DNA of 64,000 nt from Chitinophagales bacterium (GTDB taxonomy: Bacteria; Bacteroidota; Bacteroidia; Chitinophagales; JADIYW01), in contig JAMLHI010000003.1 in the NCBI GenBank assembly GCA_023957235.1, positions 62,001-126,000 of the forward strand, written 5' to 3'. The position numbers were made by a program, and so were the translations under genes. This document shows positions 1 to 8,414 of the stretch, piece after piece. Each line of letters starts with the position of its first letter. The stretch's first letter is position 1. The notes under the pieces are model-generated. The model did no database searches and had not been told where the DNA came from. It was given only the letters and a program-made list of their open reading frames with translations.

Positions 1-108
1 TACAGCTATACAAAATAGGAGACTTTGAAATGTATTGAAGCTCACAAATGTAAAAACACTTGCAATATACGTGTCAGGTTCAGGGGGTACGGGCGAGCTA
101 CTGTCCAA
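1..108 (-). CDS. gldE: Start of a probable GldE (CBS/CNNM-type membrane protein), partial
   Basis: An open frame runs off the left edge of the window. It starts at a TTG codon (complement 106-108) just after ssb. The 36 visible residues begin with an acidic, proline-rich stretch (DSSSPVPPEPD) and turn hydrophobic (SLLFCIAV), as the N-termini of GldE-type proteins do before their first membrane helix. GldE is a gliding/T9SS-associated membrane protein, and the order mutY-ssb-gldE-gldD is known in Bacteroidota. The identification rests mainly on that synteny. No ATG or GTG is available in frame between the ssb stop and the TTG. Confidence 0.5.
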   Translation of the reverse strand, partial: MDSSSPVPPEPDTYIASVFTFVSFNTFQSLLFCIAV

Positions 109-135
109 GTCTTTAGATTTATAAATATTGCAAAC

Positions 136-567
136 TTAAAAAGGAAGTTTGTCTTCTGAAGGATTTAAGTTGTTATAATCTATGTCTTCATCCTGATTTT
201 GGTCAGAAAGGGAAGAGTTGTCTCTTTGATAGTTTTCGCGAGGGGATAAATTCTGATAGTATTCAGCTATTACTTCAGTAGCATACCTTTTATGACCTTC
301 TTTGTCTTCCCATGAGCGAGTCCTTATTTTGCCTTCGACATATATAAGTCCTCCCTTTTTTATGTCTTTTTCTCCTCTTTCAGCCATAGGTCCCCACATG
401 ACTATTGTGTGCCAATCGGTGATATCATTCCATTCTCCATTGGGGTTTTTGTAGCTTTCTGTAGTTGCAATTCTTAAATTCAATTTTGATCGAGAATTTT
501 CCATTTTTCTCAATTCAGGATCTGTACCTACTCTACCAATTAACATGACCTTGTTAACTCCTCTCAT
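136..567 (-). CDS. ssb: Single-stranded DNA-binding protein SSB
   Basis: A 143-residue OB-fold protein that coats single-stranded DNA in replication, repair and recombination. The start VNKVMLIGRVGTDPELR is the SSB signature, and the family core covers about residues 1-110. A short Asn/Gln/Asp-rich linker follows. The C-terminal tip SEDKLPF is the acidic-hydrophobic tail that docks partner proteins and is typical of Bacteroidota SSBs. The gene lies 35 bases downstream of mutY on the same strand, so the two are probably cotranscribed. An A-rich stretch precedes the ATG and there is no Shine-Dalgarno. Confidence 0.96.
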   Translation of the reverse strand: MRGVNKVMLIGRVGTDPELRKMENSRSKLNLRIATTESYKNPNGEWNDITDWHTIVMWGPMAERGEKDIKKGGLIYVEGKIRTRSWEDKEGHKRYATEVIAEYYQNLSPRENYQRDNSSLSDQNQDEDIDYNNLNPSEDKLPF

Positions 568-602
568 AACATTAATATTTGCGTGTTTCTAAATAATATT
601 AT

Positions 603-1649
603 CTAATATATGTAATTATATCGTTTAGACAAATATTCTCGTATAATTTTTGGATAGCTATAATCTTTTATTTGATGAAAAGGAATTAAAATCCAGTCAC
701 TTGAAGCCTGAAGATATGAGGCTCTTACTTCCCAGAATTTTGCCTTTATTTTTCTGTGTGTTAAAATTTGAATGAATATTTCGCTTTCTTCAATAATCTG
801 AAATCGTCCATTAAAATAAGTTGCCAAATCCTCATGATTGATAACTTTAGTTTCATTCGCTTCTATCATTGGAAATTGAAATAAAAACTGCCAAATATCT
901 TTTTGTTTTCTTTGTTGGATATAGACTTGATGATTCCAGTGTATGATGAAAAAATGAAAAAATCTTTCCTGAATATTAATTTTTTTTGATTTAACTGGCA
1001 AAAGAGATATTTTTTCTTTGTTGAATGCCTCACAATTTGAAGATAAGGGACATTGTTCACACAAAGGGTTCATGGGTTTACAGATAGTGGCACCTAGATC
1101 GATTAATGCCTGATTGTATTGTGCTGGGTATTGGAAATCAAGGCAATCAACAGCCAATTGTTTGAAATATTTTTTCCCTTCAGTTGTATCAATAGGAATT
1201 TCTACACCAAAAAATCTAGCCAGCACTCTATAAGTATTTCCATCGAGAGTAGGATATGGTAGGTCAAAAGCAAAAGAAGCAATAGCTGCTGCAGTATATT
1301 CACCAATTCCTTTAAGTTGAAGAATAAGGTCATATTGGCGAGGAAATATTCCTTGATAATGTTCGACGATGAATTGGGCAGTCTGATGAAGATTTTTTGC
1401 TCTAGAATAATACCCTAATCCTTCCCAACTTTTGTAGATGTCTTCTAATGAAGAAGATGCTAAATGTTGAATATCAGGATATTTCATTAAGAAAGTATGA
1501 TAGTAAGAACTACCTTGCTCAATACGTGTTTGTTGTAAGATAACTTCTCTCAACCAGATATGATATGGGTTCTTTGTATTTTGCCAAGGCAAAAGCCTTT
1601 TATGGTCATTTGACCATTGAATTAAGGTTTTTTTAAAGTTAGGATACAT
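603..1649 (-). CDS. mutY: A/G-specific adenine glycosylase MutY
   Basis: A 348-residue base-excision repair enzyme that removes adenine mispaired with 8-oxoguanine. The helix-hairpin-helix region reads LKGIGEYTAAAI (112-123). The catalytic Glu is E35 (REVILQQT) and the catalytic Asp is D136 (LDGN). Tyr118 sits at the position that holds Lys in endonuclease III, which marks MutY rather than Nth. Cysteines 190, 197, 200 and 206 form the C-x6-C-x2-C-x5-C iron-sulfur loop. The C-terminal third is the NUDIX-like domain that reads 8-oxoG. It is the first gene of a minus-strand mutY-ssb-gldE set and is divergent from the HU gene. Confidence 0.96.
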   Translation of the reverse strand: MYPNFKKTLIQWSNDHKRLLPWQNTKNPYHIWLREVILQQTRIEQGSSYYHTFLMKYPDIQHLASSSLEDIYKSWEGLGYYSRAKNLHQTAQFIVEHYQGIFPRQYDLILQLKGIGEYTAAAIASFAFDLPYPTLDGNTYRVLARFFGVEIPIDTTEGKKYFKQLAVDCLDFQYPAQYNQALIDLGATICKPMNPLCEQCPLSSNCEAFNKEKISLLPVKSKKINIQERFFHFFIIHWNHQVYIQQRKQKDIWQFLFQFPMIEANETKVINHEDLATYFNGRFQIIEESEIFIQILTHRKIKAKFWEVRASYLQASSDWILIPFHQIKDYSYPKIIREYLSKRYNYIY

Positions 1650-1689
1650 TTTTTAATACAAAAACAATTGAAATATGCAATCTTAATGC

Positions 1690-1708
1690 TTTTTTTACCG
1701 ATTAATTT
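1690..1708 (+). promoter_or_regulatory. Upstream motif shared with rng
   Basis: The 19-base string TTTTTTTACCGATTAATTT lies between mutY and the HU gene and occurs identically at 3078-3096, just before the preferred rng start. A shorter form (TTTTTACCGA, 7534-7543) precedes exbB. It is seen only in leaders or intergenic DNA here. Its role is unknown; a promoter-associated or regulator site is possible. Confidence 0.35.
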
Positions 1709-1759
1709 AGCATTTTTGCCTAAACATAGATATTTACACACATAAACTATAAATACGAA

Positions 1760-2062
1760 ATGAGAAAAGCAGACATGATTACAAGAATTTCAGAGAAGAC
1801 AGGCGTTCCTAAAGTGGATGTATTGGTTTCTTTAGAAGCATTTTTTTCTGAAGTGAAAGAAACTTTATCTGAAGGTGAAAATTTGTACATTAGAGGTTTT
1901 GGTAGCTTTATTAGAAAAACTCGTAAGGCGAAAATAGGTAGAAATATTAAGAAGAATATTGCTATTGATATTCCTGAGCATGATATCCCTGCTTTTAAGC
2001 CATCAAAAGTATTTACAGAGGCAATTAAAGAATCAAGTATCAAAAGAAACACATCTAAATAA
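1760..2062 (+). CDS. HU/IHF-family DNA-binding protein
   Basis: A 100-residue histone-like protein that bends and compacts DNA as a dimer. The N-terminal helices (KADMITRISEKTGV) and the beta-arm region with GFGSF (near residue 47) and RNIKKNI fit the HU fold. The family's usual arm tip RNP is replaced by a variant (IGRNIKK), and a short basic tail (SIKRNTSK) is added. It heads a plus-strand set with the TPR gene, the mS38-like gene and rng. HU next to rng is a common Bacteroidota arrangement. HU and IHF subunits cannot be separated from sequence alone. Confidence 0.9.
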   Translation: MRKADMITRISEKTGVPKVDVLVSLEAFFSEVKETLSEGENLYIRGFGSFIRKTRKAKIGRNIKKNIAIDIPEHDIPAFKPSKVFTEAIKESSIKRNTSK

Positions 2063-2068
2063 TTTAAA

Positions 2069-2914
2069 GTGACAACTAAAACAGGAGTTACTCTCTTGAG
2101 TATTTCAGCTTTAGTGCTGATTGCTGTTTTGTATTTTGGAAATTTTGCTGCTAAGAAGGAAACCAAATCTTCTTCTCATGCACATCAGCAAATGGAGCAA
2201 ACTCTCTCTTTTGAAGATTTTGAAAATCAACAGATTGCATCTCTCACTCCAGAATTGAAAACTGAAGCTCAACAACTAAAATCTAATTGGGAAAATTCTA
2301 AGGATAACCCATCAAAAATAAAATCTGCTCATGATGCAGCTCATTTTTGGGAGGCAATAGTACCTGAGCTTGGTGCTTTCTATCATTATCAGTCTGCAAC
2401 ATTAGAAAAAAATGTAGAACAGCTTGTTTCAATCGGAGATGAAATGATTTTACATTTTCGTCAAACAAAAAATGATGAAATTAGAAATACTCTTATTACC
2501 TTTGCACTCCGTTCTTTTGAAGAGGCTCAAAAACTCAACCCCAATGATAACACATTGAAGTTGAAAACTGGAACTGCTTATTTGGAAGGATCTATAGAAC
2601 CGATGAAAGGTGTGGCTTTGTTAAAAGAAGTAATAGAGCAAGAACCTGAAAATGTTCAAGCATTAATACTGTTAGGTAGATTCTCAATAATGTCTGGTCA
2701 GTTTGATAAAGCCAAAGAGCGATTGGATAAAGCATTATTGATACAGCCATCAAATGCAGAAGCTATATTTTTTATGGCGATTACACAAGATGGATTAGGC
2801 AATAAAGAAAAAGCAATAGAGCTTTTTGAAATTTGTAAAAAATTAGTCAATAATCCCGATTTCAACGCTGAAATTGACGTGTATATAAATGAATTAAAGT
2901 CAAATAAAAAATAA
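2069..2914 (+). CDS. TPR-repeat protein with N-terminal membrane anchor
   Basis: A 281-residue protein starting at GTG 6 bases after the HU stop. One membrane segment (about residues 7-26, VTLLSISALVLIAVLYFGNF) is followed by a Ser/His/Gln-rich linker and a helical body. Several tetratricopeptide repeats are visible in the second half (for example GRFSIMSGQFDKAKERLDKA, near 205-225, then a repeat around 235-260). It is most likely anchored in the inner membrane with the TPR part in the periplasm, serving protein-protein contacts. No specific partner is evident. Its position between the HU gene and rng is typical of the phylum. Confidence 0.8.
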   Translation: MTTKTGVTLLSISALVLIAVLYFGNFAAKKETKSSSHAHQQMEQTLSFEDFENQQIASLTPELKTEAQQLKSNWENSKDNPSKIKSAHDAAHFWEAIVPELGAFYHYQSATLEKNVEQLVSIGDEMILHFRQTKNDEIRNTLITFALRSFEEAQKLNPNDNTLKLKTGTAYLEGSIEPMKGVALLKEVIEQEPENVQALILLGRFSIMSGQFDKAKERLDKALLIQPSNAEAIFFMAITQDGLGNKEKAIELFEICKKLVNNPDFNAEIDVYINELKSNKK

Positions 2915-2925
2915 AATTATAAATT

Positions 2926-3018
2926 ATGCCTTGCGGAAAGAAAAGAAAACGTCACAAGATTTCTACTCACAAAAGAAAGAAAAGATTGAGAAAAAACCGT
3001 CATAAAAAGAAAAAATAA
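2926..3018 (+). CDS. Mini ribosomal protein, AURKAIP1/COX24 (mS38-like) family
   Basis: A 30-codon gene, ATG at 2926 and TAA at 3016-3018. It starts MPCGKKRKRHK, contains THKRKKRLRKNRHK and ends in four lysines. This matches the small, extremely basic Bacteroidota proteins annotated as AURKAIP1/COX24-domain proteins, related to the C-terminus of mitochondrial ribosomal protein mS38. By homology it would sit on the small ribosomal subunit. It lies 11 bases after the TPR gene and upstream of rng, consistent with one operon. It is easily missed because of its length. Confidence 0.85.
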   Translation: MPCGKKRKRHKISTHKRKKRLRKNRHKKKK

Positions 3019-3103
3019 AATCGGTTTTTAAATGCTAATGAATGAGTCTGATAATAAACAGTCAGACTTGTTTTTATTTTTTTTACCGATTAATTTTATC
3101 AAA

Positions 3104-4648
3104 GTGGTTAGAGAACTTGTAATACACTCTAACACTATTGGAGTAGAAATTGCTCTTCTGGAGAACAAAAGGCTGATGGAGTATCATATTGATCGATTTG
3201 ATCAGAATGGTTTTTCAGCTGGCGATATATACTTAGGACGAATCAAAAAGATAAACCCTGGATTAAATGCTGCCTTTGTGGACATAGGACATGATAAAGA
3301 TGCATTTATTCACTATTCGGATTTAAGTCCAAGTTTACTTAGCCTCAAAAAGTTTACCCAATCAATCAATAGCAATACTCAAGATGCACTCTTAGAGGAT
3401 TTTGAATTGGAAGACTCAATTGCTAAAGATGGTAAAATACAAGATGTTCTTGAAAAAGGAGATTGGGTGATGACCCAAATCATGAAGGAAGCGATATCTA
3501 CAAAAGGTCCAAGAATGACGTGTGAAGTAACTATTCCTGGTCGTTATGTGGTACTTACTCCTTTTGCTAATAGTGTTGGAATATCAAAAAAAATATCAGA
3601 TAGCTCTGAACGCCAGAGGCTGACTGAAATAATTGAAAAATTAAAACCTAAAAATTTCGGTATTGTCGTTAGAACAAATACTGAAAGATTGGGCGAAGAT
3701 GAAATTCAAAGAGATATAGATTCTCTTATGAAGAAATGGACGAAGATAAAAGAAGGTCTTGTAGAACCCAAAAGTCCAAGGAGATTACTGTCTGAGATGG
3801 CTAAATCTTTCTCTTTAATTAGAGATATGCTGAATGATACTTATGAAAGAGTCATCTGTGATAATGCTAAATTATTTGATTCTATTAGGATTTATCTCGA
3901 AGAAAAAGCTCCGCAGTATGCTGATAAATTAGAGCTATATAGAGGTTTAAGGCCTATTTTTGACGAGTTTGACGTAAATCGTCAAGTGAAAAACTCTTTT
4001 GGCAAGAATGTTACCATGAAAAGTGGTGCATATCTAGTTATTGAACATACTGAAGCTCTTCATGTTATTGATGTCAATAGTGGTCCTAAAATCAATACAA
4101 CTGCAGATCAAGATACTAATGCTTTTAATGTCAATTGTGAAGCTGTGTTGGAGATTGCCAGGCAAATGAGAATGAGGGATATAGGAGGAATCATTGTTGT
4201 TGATTTTATTGATATGAAATCTTCAGATTATCGCAATAAAGTTTTGCAAGCTATGGAAGAAGCGATGCGTTCGGATAGAGCAAGACATAGTTTGTTGCCC
4301 ATTAGCAGATTTGGTTTGATGGAGATTACTAGGCAGAGAGTGAGGTCGGAAATCTCATTGGAAACAGAAGCTACCCCAAAATCTTTAGCCAATTTGAGTG
4401 ATGACCCTAATGCTTTTATTGCTTTGATAGAAAAAGAAATAGCCTTATTAAAAAGTCATGATGCCTCAGGCAATCAATACAATCTATCTGTGCATCCTTA
4501 TGTAGCTGCATATTTAAGAAAGGGCTGGATTCCTAAAAAATGGCAATGGTACTTAAAAGAAAAATCTTGGATAGATATTATTGAAGATAGTTCATTGGCA
4601 TTAAATGAGTTTTATATTATCAATAAGCAGAGAAATACGGTAGATTAA
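3104..4648 (+). CDS. rng: Ribonuclease G (RNase E/G family)
   Basis: An endoribonuclease of rRNA and mRNA processing. An S1-like domain (GDIYLGRIKKINPGLNAAFV and after) carries an acidic insert, followed by the DNase I-like catalytic core. The metal-binding aspartates are in HVIDVNSG and GGIIVVDFIDM. I prefer the GTG start at 3104 (VVRELVIHSNT, 514 residues) because family members begin at this point. The in-frame ATG at 3032 would add a hydrophobic, unconserved 24-residue leader (SDLFLFFLPINFIK) encoded across the upstream motif at 3078-3096. No E. coli RNase E-type C-terminal scaffold is present. Confidence 0.9.
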   Translation: MVRELVIHSNTIGVEIALLENKRLMEYHIDRFDQNGFSAGDIYLGRIKKINPGLNAAFVDIGHDKDAFIHYSDLSPSLLSLKKFTQSINSNTQDALLEDFELEDSIAKDGKIQDVLEKGDWVMTQIMKEAISTKGPRMTCEVTIPGRYVVLTPFANSVGISKKISDSSERQRLTEIIEKLKPKNFGIVVRTNTERLGEDEIQRDIDSLMKKWTKIKEGLVEPKSPRRLLSEMAKSFSLIRDMLNDTYERVICDNAKLFDSIRIYLEEKAPQYADKLELYRGLRPIFDEFDVNRQVKNSFGKNVTMKSGAYLVIEHTEALHVIDVNSGPKINTTADQDTNAFNVNCEAVLEIARQMRMRDIGGIIVVDFIDMKSSDYRNKVLQAMEEAMRSDRARHSLLPISRFGLMEITRQRVRSEISLETEATPKSLANLSDDPNAFIALIEKEIALLKSHDASGNQYNLSVHPYVAAYLRKGWIPKKWQWYLKEKSWIDIIEDSSLALNEFYIINKQRNTVD

Positions 4649-4652
4649 AAAG

Positions 4653-4686
4653 ATGCCGAAACATCTTTTCATGTTTCGGCATTTTA
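4653..4686. terminator. Bidirectional rho-independent terminator
   Basis: A perfect 12-bp inverted repeat (ATGCCGAAACAT / ATGTTTCGGCAT) with a 6-base loop, followed by T4 on the plus strand and preceded by A5 (a T-run on the minus strand). It sits between the convergent rng and the lipoprotein gene at 4703. Confidence 0.9.
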
Positions 4687-4702
4687 GTCTTCAGTAGCTT
4701 CT

Positions 4703-5620
4703 TTAATCAATAAATTCATAGCTCACAACCTGATTGCCAAAGGAAATCTTCCTGTTGAGTGTATCTACTTGATAGTCAAATGTGACAGTACTGTCTAAAA
4801 GTAAAGAGTTATCTTCTTTAGAATATCCTCTGATACGAATTTCTGAAATGATTTCATTTTCCTCTTTCATTGGTAATTCATAACCAGAAAGACCATACAC
4901 TAAATTTTCCCATTCAACAAAATGGTTTTCGCCAAGACGGACAAAATTAACAAAACCGTTATTGATGAATCTTTTTACATCTGGAGATATAAGAGGTTGA
5001 GGTGCATAGATATATGAAAAATAAAAATCCAATGTATTTATGCCAGATACCTGAATAATAGGTAGCATAAAATAATATTCCCCTGAGCCTTTATATTGTT
5101 CTATTTTATGTACATCATACTGTATATCGTAGATATATGGAAGCATAAATGACTCTCTCGTGATATAGTAGAAGGCATTTTGGATATTTGAATTTGGATA
5201 ATAGCTTATTTGATTCCCATATAACATTGGTGGATAAATTGGTATAAGTCTTAATGCATATTCTGTTCCAACAATTTTTTTATTCGTGTGAAAAATTTTC
5301 ACATCTCTCCACAAACCATCATCTCTATTATCATAATTTGTATGCAATCGAATATAATCAGTTCCATGACTGACAGTGATAGTATTCTCAAGCGGATCAC
5401 TATACCAAATATCCCCCTCCCTTTTCACACTATCCAACAATCCGTCTTCTCCATAAATAAAGTACTGCCTGAAATCCTTGTCGGTAAGTTCTATTCCTGT
5501 AATCCGTGCATTTCTTGTTTCCTGATATTCCGATTCAGGTTTTTGAGCCACAGGGTCTTTTTTGCAACTGACGGATGATGTCAAAACCAACAATACAAAT
5601 AAATGTTTGATGTATTTCAT
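4703..5620 (-). CDS. Predicted lipoprotein of unknown function
   Basis: A 305-residue protein. The N-terminus is a lipoprotein signal (MKYIKHLFVLLVLTSSVSC, lipobox SVSC with Cys19, then KKD). The mature part is rich in Tyr, Asp and beta-strand-like sequence with no motif I recognise. It is probably anchored to the outer membrane or cell surface. It is a single gene, convergent with rng and divergent from glyS, with no functional hint from its neighbours. Confidence 0.75.
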   Translation of the reverse strand: MKYIKHLFVLLVLTSSVSCKKDPVAQKPESEYQETRNARITGIELTDKDFRQYFIYGEDGLLDSVKREGDIWYSDPLENTITVSHGTDYIRLHTNYDNRDDGLWRDVKIFHTNKKIVGTEYALRLIPIYPPMLYGNQISYYPNSNIQNAFYYITRESFMLPYIYDIQYDVHKIEQYKGSGEYYFMLPIIQVSGINTLDFYFSYIYAPQPLISPDVKRFINNGFVNFVRLGENHFVEWENLVYGLSGYELPMKEENEIISEIRIRGYSKEDNSLLLDSTVTFDYQVDTLNRKISFGNQVVSYEFID

Positions 5621-5795
5621 AGCTTAATGTTTTTAGAAATAATAAAATAAGGTGATATTGTATATATATGATTTATCATAAAAATACATATATTTTTTCT
5701 TAAAAACAAGGACGTTTTTTATTGCTAAAAGTAATATTATGAATAAGCTGTAGAAATCTCCTTATAGCGACTATCTAAATACATGTATCATTGTC

Positions 5796-5803
5796 TATAT
5801 TTG
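5796..5803 (+). promoter_or_regulatory. glyS promoter -7 element (TATATTTG)
   Basis: An exact match to the Bacteroidota -7 consensus TAnnTTTG. It ends 6 bases before the ATG at 5810, which argues against the upstream in-frame ATG at 5783 and for a nearly leaderless mRNA. No good -33 box is visible. Confidence 0.6.
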
Positions 5804-5809
5804 CAGATT

Positions 5810-7333
5810 ATGGCAGAAATTGATTTACAAAAGATTGTTTCCCACTGTAAAGAGTATGGATTTGTTTTTCCATCGAGTGAGATTTATGACAATTTGGGAG
5901 CGGTGTATGATTATGGTCCTTTTGGTGTAGAACTGAAAAATGCCATCAAGGAATATTGGTGGAAAAGCATGGTGCAAATGAATGATAATATTGTAGGCAT
6001 TGATGCTGCTATATTTATGCATCCTACCACATGGAAAGCTTCTGGTCACGTAGATAGTTTCAGCGACCCGTTGATAGATAATAAAGATTCTAAAAAAAGA
6101 TATCGTGCGGATGTTTTGTTAGAAGAGAAAATTGAAAAGTTCAAGGAAAAAGGATTAAAAGAGCTTGCTAAAAAAGGAGTTTCTTCTGATGCTTCTGAAG
6201 AAGATAAAGGCAAAGCGAGTAGAGATTATAATAAAGGCCTAATTCTGGAAGCTGAATATATTAAAGCTGCCGAAGCTGGAGATTTAAAGAGATACAAAGA
6301 ATTGATTGAAGAGTATGAGATTGCCTGTGAGGTTAGCGGAAGTAAAAATTGGACAGAAGTTCGCCAATTCAATTTGATGTTTGCCACAAAATTAGGTTCG
6401 CTTGAAGAATCTGCTACTGATTTGTTTTTGCGTCCAGAGACAGCTCAAGGGATATTTGTCAATTTTCTCAATGTGCAAAAGACTGGAAGGATGAAAATCC
6501 CTTTTGGTATCGCACAGATTGGAAAAGCATTTAGAAATGAAATTGTCGCACGCCAATTTGTTTTCCGTATGCGTGAATTTGAACAAATGGAAATGCAGTT
6601 TTTTGTTCGACCTGGCACTGAATTGGAATGGTTTGAGAAATGGAAGCAAATTCGTTTGAAGTGGCATTTGGCATTAGGTACTCAAAGCGATGATCTTCGT
6701 TTTCATAAGCATGAGAAATTAGCACATTATGCCAATGCGGCTGAAGATATCCAATTTAGGTTTCCAATTGGTTTTAAAGAATTGGAAGGTATCCATTCTC
6801 GTACTGACTTTGATTTGGCTGAACATCAAAAATTTAGCGGTAAAAAATTACAATACTTTGATAGCGAACTCAATCAAAATTATGTCCCCTATGTGGTCGA
6901 AACATCAATTGGGCTTGATAGGATGTTTTTAAGAGTAATGAGTGAATCATTAAAAGAAGAACAATTGGAGAATGGTGATACTCGTATTGTTTTAAATTTA
7001 CCACCAGCATTGGCACCTATTAAAGTTGCAGTTCTCCCCTTGCTCAAGAAAGACGGTTTGCCAGATAAGGCAAAAGAAATCTATAATCAATTGAGATTTA
7101 TTGGCCGTGCTTTTTATGAAGAGAAGGATAGTATTGGAAAGAGATATAGAAGAATGGATGCACTAGGCACTCCATATTGTATCACTGTAGATCATCAGAC
7201 ACTAGAAGATAATACAGTCACTATTCGTGAGCGCGATAGCATGGCTCAGGAGCGTGTCCATATTGACCAAGTAGAAGAGATTGTGAGAAAGAAAGTAGAT
7301 ATGAATGAATTATTGAAAAAGGCAATGATATAG
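5810..7333 (+). CDS. glyS: Glycyl-tRNA synthetase, single-chain (eukaryote/archaeal-like) class II type
   Basis: A 507-residue class II aminoacyl-tRNA synthetase that charges tRNA-Gly; the type is a homodimer. Motif 1 region: FPSSEIYDNLGAVYDYGPFGVELKN near the N-terminus. Motif 2 with RNEIVARQFVFRMREFEQME and motif 3 with ETSIGLDRMF are clear, as is RPETAQGIFVNF. The C-terminal anticodon-binding domain begins near LPPALAPIKVAVLPL. The start chosen is MAEIDLQKI at 5810. The ATG at 5783 would lie upstream of the promoter's -7 box and would add nine residues of promoter DNA. Confidence 0.96.
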   Translation: MAEIDLQKIVSHCKEYGFVFPSSEIYDNLGAVYDYGPFGVELKNAIKEYWWKSMVQMNDNIVGIDAAIFMHPTTWKASGHVDSFSDPLIDNKDSKKRYRADVLLEEKIEKFKEKGLKELAKKGVSSDASEEDKGKASRDYNKGLILEAEYIKAAEAGDLKRYKELIEEYEIACEVSGSKNWTEVRQFNLMFATKLGSLEESATDLFLRPETAQGIFVNFLNVQKTGRMKIPFGIAQIGKAFRNEIVARQFVFRMREFEQMEMQFFVRPGTELEWFEKWKQIRLKWHLALGTQSDDLRFHKHEKLAHYANAAEDIQFRFPIGFKELEGIHSRTDFDLAEHQKFSGKKLQYFDSELNQNYVPYVVETSIGLDRMFLRVMSESLKEEQLENGDTRIVLNLPPALAPIKVAVLPLLKKDGLPDKAKEIYNQLRFIGRAFYEEKDSIGKRYRRMDALGTPYCITVDHQTLEDNTVTIRERDSMAQERVHIDQVEEIVRKKVDMNELLKKAMI

Positions 7334-7575
7334 AAGTCGTTAATTATTCTTATTTTTTTTTGGAAAAAGTACAATTGGACAGTTTATTGCGTTTTGATGA
7401 ATATTATTTTATTGACAAACAGAAAGCATAATAATTTATTAAGGATTACAAAACAAGGGATATCTCCTAAATAATTTTATTGTTCTGATGTAAATGTTTT
7501 GAAAAAAGATAGAAATAATCAAATTAAAAATTATTTTTACCGACGTTAAAAAATTAAAACTTAAAAATTAACAGT

Positions 7576-8394
7576 ATGGCTCAAGCAAAACCAGCTCAAC
7601 CAGCTCAAAAAAGCGGTGGATTTAAAATCCCTTCAGGATTAGTAATTCTTATTGCATTTATTGTATCAGAACTTGTATTTATTTTCCTTTTCGGTTCTGA
7701 ATCCAACTTTACTGATGCTACTAAAATGACTCCCAAAGAAGGGAACTATTTAGGGGTAGTTTACCATGGTGGTTTCGTAGTACCCTTTTTGATGACTATG
7801 TTTATTACTGTAATTGCATTTAGTATTGAGAGATATTTATCTATCAAAAAGGCAAATGGAACAGGAAAAACTGAAGATTTCCTCAAAACAGTTAAATCAA
7901 GTTTAAATAGTGGCAATATTGATGCAGCTATTACAGCTTGTGACAAACAAAAGGGTTCTGTTGCAAATGTTGTTCAATCAGGTTTGCGTAAGTATAAGGA
8001 AATGCAAGCCAATACTTCATTGACTACGGATCAGAAAGTATTGAGTATTTCTAAAGAAATTGAAGAATCAACTACTTTGGAATTACCGATGCTTCAAAAG
8101 AATTTATCAATTTTGGCTACTTTAGCTTCTGTGGCTACTTTGATTGCTTTGTTTGGAACGGTATTAGGTATGATTAGAGCGTTTGCAGCATTAGCTGTTG
8201 CAGGAACACCAGACCCAGGTAAATTGGCAACTGGTATCTCTGAGGCTCTTGTAAATACTGCAATTGGTATCTTTACTTCAGCATTAGCTATTATTAGTTA
8301 TAACTATTTTACTGGATTGATAGATGATTTGACTTTCTCTATTGATGAAATGGGATTCAGTATCACTCAGACATTTGCTTCTAATAATAACTAA
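7576..8394 (+). CDS. exbB: ExbB/TolQ/MotA-type proton channel subunit
   Basis: A 272-residue inner-membrane protein and the first gene of an ExbB-ExbD-ExbD-TonB operon. It has an Ala/Pro/Gln-rich N-terminus, a membrane helix near residues 20-40, a second near 70-88 (FVVPFLMTMFITVIAFSIERYL), and the conserved pair near 175-235 (LATLASVATLIALFGTVLGMIRAF, then GISEALVNTAIGI). These are the MotA/TolQ/ExbB channel signatures. The complex uses proton motive force to energise TonB at the outer membrane. The three-gene tail gives strong support. Confidence 0.93.
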   Translation: MAQAKPAQPAQKSGGFKIPSGLVILIAFIVSELVFIFLFGSESNFTDATKMTPKEGNYLGVVYHGGFVVPFLMTMFITVIAFSIERYLSIKKANGTGKTEDFLKTVKSSLNSGNIDAAITACDKQKGSVANVVQSGLRKYKEMQANTSLTTDQKVLSISKEIEESTTLELPMLQKNLSILATLASVATLIALFGTVLGMIRAFAALAVAGTPDPGKLATGISEALVNTAIGIFTSALAIISYNYFTGLIDDLTFSIDEMGFSITQTFASNNN

Positions 8395-8414
8395 TATCCA
8401 CTAAATCGTTAAGA

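Noticed and set aside
5783..5809. ATG 5783 as glyS start
   Set aside because: It is upstream of the -7 element and adds residues not seen in the family.
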